Source: Elusimicrobiota bacterium | Lineage (GTDB): Bacteria > Elusimicrobiota > Elusimicrobia > 2-01-FULL-59-12 > JACPXA01 | NCBI GenBank assembly: GCA_016196785.1 | Contig: JACPXA010000068.1 | Span: 1-7,336, forward strand | Direction: 5' to 3' | Length of the DNA stretch: 7,336 nucleotides | In this document: piece after piece, positions 6,061 through 7,336 of the stretch | Layout of the letters: every line of letters starts with the position of its first letter | Numbering within the stretch: position 1 is the stretch's first letter | Made by a program: the position numbers and the translations under genes | The notes under the pieces: generated by a model | Seen by the model: only the letters and a program-made list of their open reading frames with translations | What the model was told of the DNA's origin: nothing | Databases searched by the model: none

Positions 6061-7196
6061 CCCCGTGGCTCAAGCGGATGGAACGATCCGCGCGGGAGGT
6101 GATCGCTCACGGCGTTCGGTTGGTCCGTGGACCACGGCCACTACAGACATGGGAAAACATCCTCTCACCGCCGCCGCCGCGCATCCTTGCGATCCGGATG
6201 GATGGCATGGGGGACATGGTGTTGACGCTGCCGACCCTGAGGGCGCTCCGCGAGCGTTGTCCAACCTCGCACATTGCCTTGCTGACGGTTCCCCAGAATG
6301 TCCCCATTGTTGAACGACTTCCAATTCTGGATGAAGTCATCTTCTGGGAGAAACGGCGTTGGTTGGCAGTGTTCCACGTTCTGATCAGATTGCGTCGTGC
6401 CCGCTTCGAGGTGGCCGTTGACTTGAGCCCAGCCGCGTCCTTAACAAATGGGCTCTTGGCGCGGTGGGCTGCACGTGTCGCGGGTTCCTTCGAAAAACGG
6501 TACAGCGAGCTCTTTTACAATGTCAGAGTCCCTCTCACGGAATCCCATCATGTGCTGATCCAAGCAACGATGATCAAGGCCTTCGGAGGAAGGGGGGAAC
6601 GGGATGGCAGCTCTAGGCGCTGGGAATTTGTCCGAATCCCATACACCGTCCAGGAACGCCAGCGGGTCGAAAACTTCTTACGGTTATCAGGCGTTCTCAA
6701 CACCCATCCGCTCGTTGGGCTCAACCTGGGTAATGGCAATAAAGGGCTCGACCGCCGCTGGTCACCCCAGAAATATGCCACCGTTGCCGCCTGGCTCCTG
6801 GCGACTTACCCTGAGGCTCGAATCGTTCTCCTCTGGGGCCCCCCCGAACGTCATCTCATTCCAGAATTCCTCCAAGCGCTGGAGAAGGAGGGCGGGTCCT
6901 CTTCCCGTGTCCTCATCCCACCGCCCCTCACCTTCCCTGAGCTGGCCGCCCTGCTCGACCGTCTCGACCTCATGATCGGAACTCCCACCGGTCCGCTTCA
7001 CCTGGCTGTCGCCATGGGGACTCCGGTGCTCGCCCTGTGTCGGGCCTGGGTTTATGACGAATGGCGCCCCCTTGATCCCCAGCATCACAGTCTGCGAGTC
7101 GAGGGCGACACTATTGATGCGCTGCACCCGGAGGACGTGATTCCAGCCGTCCCCCAATGTTTGACAGCGACCTCCAGCAGGGTGATTGGCTCTTGA
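6057..7196 (+). CDS. Glycosyltransferase family 9 (heptosyltransferase-like)
   Basis: A GT-B fold protein of the ADP-heptose:LPS heptosyltransferase family, which adds sugars (often heptose) to a lipid-linked or lipid A-core acceptor at the cytoplasmic face. Seen: ILAIRMDGMGDMVLTLPTLRALR (43-65), the family N-terminal motif with the conserved Asp of GDxV at 53; VGLNLGNGNKGLDRRWSP (220-237), matching the donor-phosphate loop; and GTPTGPLHLAVAMGTPVLAL (308-327), corresponding to the usual NDTGPMHLAAALGTP donor motif with the first residues changed. A roughly 41-residue N-terminal extension, Arg-rich and then Pro-rich (SPPPPR, 37-42), precedes the first strand, which usually begins at the very N-terminus. 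The ATG at 6057 overlaps the previous stop (ATGA), favouring coupled translation and giving 379 residues; a GTG at 6045 is the alternative. No heptose-biosynthesis gene is visible here, so the donor sugar is open. Confidence 0.9.
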   Translation: MTPWLKRMERSAREVIAHGVRLVRGPRPLQTWENILSPPPPRILAIRMDGMGDMVLTLPTLRALRERCPTSHIALLTVPQNVPIVERLPILDEVIFWEKRRWLAVFHVLIRLRRARFEVAVDLSPAASLTNGLLARWAARVAGSFEKRYSELFYNVRVPLTESHHVLIQATMIKAFGGRGERDGSSRRWEFVRIPYTVQERQRVENFLRLSGVLNTHPLVGLNLGNGNKGLDRRWSPQKYATVAAWLLATYPEARIVLLWGPPERHLIPEFLQALEKEGGSSSRVLIPPPLTFPELAALLDRLDLMIGTPTGPLHLAVAMGTPVLALCRAWVYDEWRPLDPQHHSLRVEGDTIDALHPEDVIPAVPQCLTATSSRVIGS

Positions 7197-7221
7197 CAGA
7201 ACCGCTACGAAGAGATAACGT
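7193..7221 (+). promoter_or_regulatory. Possible sigma70-type promoter at the operon's end
   Basis: A perfect TTGACA (7193-7198) overlaps the GT9 stop codon and is followed after 17 bp by TAACGT (7216-7221), which keeps the T-A-----T pattern of a -10 box but matches only 3 of 6 bases. Transcription would begin only a few bases before the ATG at 7233, leaving almost no leader. This is suggestive of a separate promoter for the dehydrogenase gene, but weak; a second TTGACA at 7161-7166 has no -10 partner. Confidence 0.22.
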
Positions 7222-7232
7222 AAGTTTTTGTT

Positions 7233-7336
7233 ATGCTGAAACACGCGTACACCGTGACGTTGATCCCTGGGGATGGAACCGGCCCGGAGCTGACGGAAGT
7301 CGTCAAAGCGGTGGTTGCCGCCACGGGGGTCCCCAT
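7233..7336 (+). CDS. Isocitrate/isopropylmalate dehydrogenase-family protein, N-terminus (partial)
   Basis: The reading frame from the ATG at 7233 encodes MLKHAYTVTLIPGDGTGPEL and continues open to the window edge. VTLIPGDGTGPE is the hallmark N-terminal strand and loop of NAD(P)-dependent beta-decarboxylating dehydrogenases: isocitrate dehydrogenase (TCA cycle), 3-isopropylmalate dehydrogenase (leucine synthesis) and relatives. GDGTGPE is commoner in IDH3-type NAD-dependent isocitrate dehydrogenases, while GDGIGPE is typical of LeuB, so isocitrate dehydrogenase is favoured but unproven with only 34 residues. A GTG at 7254 is an alternative start. It lies 36 nt after the GT9 stop, and its metabolic role suggests it is not part of the glycan pathway. 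Confidence 0.85.
   Translation, partial: MLKHAYTVTLIPGDGTGPELTEVVKAVVAATGVP

Noticed and set aside
7215..7234. ATAAC...GTTAT hairpin followed or preceded by a T run, as a possible terminator
   Set aside because: The stem is only 5 bp and AT-rich, the T run lies in the loop rather than after the stem, and the second arm enters the next start codon.
6762..7244. A 160-codon minus-strand frame opposite the GT9 3' end
   Set aside because: It is fully antisense to conserved GT9 motifs, and its product shows no hydrophobic core or known motif.

Overview
The window is a compact, single-strand (+) surface-polysaccharide assembly cluster from a moderately GC-rich bacterium. Every intact gene reads left to right, and the genes are packed with 1 to 36 nt spacers or 4-nt start/stop overlaps, so they look like one operon. 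The lineage cannot be fixed from sequence alone. An O-antigen ligase domain fused to TPRs, next to WecA-like, GT4 and GT9 enzymes, is a combination I associate with environmental Gram-negatives such as Nitrospirota or NC10-like bacteria; this is a weak inference.

Layout. Bases 1-51 hold the last 16 codons of an unidentified upstream gene whose TGA overlaps the next start (GTGA). 48-1088 encodes a polytopic WecA/MraY-family sugar-1-phosphate transferase, the likely initiating enzyme on the lipid carrier. 1093-3554 carries what should be one O-antigen ligase/polymerase-like membrane protein with a C-terminal TPR domain, but the reading frame is broken near 1975-1995. The two halves are listed separately (1093-2169 and 1995-3554). 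3556-4857 encodes an FAD-dependent oxidoreductase of the UDP-galactopyranose mutase / protoporphyrinogen oxidase-like superfamily. 4894-6060 is a GT-B glycosyltransferase of family 4. 6057-7196 is a GT9 (heptosyltransferase-like) glycosyltransferase, joined to its neighbour by an ATGA overlap. From 7233 an isocitrate/isopropylmalate dehydrogenase-type gene begins and runs off the window; it is metabolic and probably marks the end of the polysaccharide cluster.

How they fit together (inference). The WecA-like enzyme loads the first sugar phosphate onto undecaprenyl phosphate. The GT4 and GT9 enzymes extend the glycan on the cytoplasmic face. The flavoenzyme may supply or modify a sugar precursor. 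The O-antigen ligase-like protein would polymerise the glycan or transfer it to an acceptor on the periplasmic side. If the frame break is genuine, this last step may be lost or may depend on another gene.

The most notable observation is that frame break. It lies at a cluster of ATCC repeats, and the segment normally found between the SKGAWLG helix and the GTGIGSF loop motif is unusually short, which suggests a deletion rather than only a one-base error. I see no CRISPR array, transposase, tRNA or rRNA, and no convincing new system. No stretch longer than about 40 bases lacks a gene.
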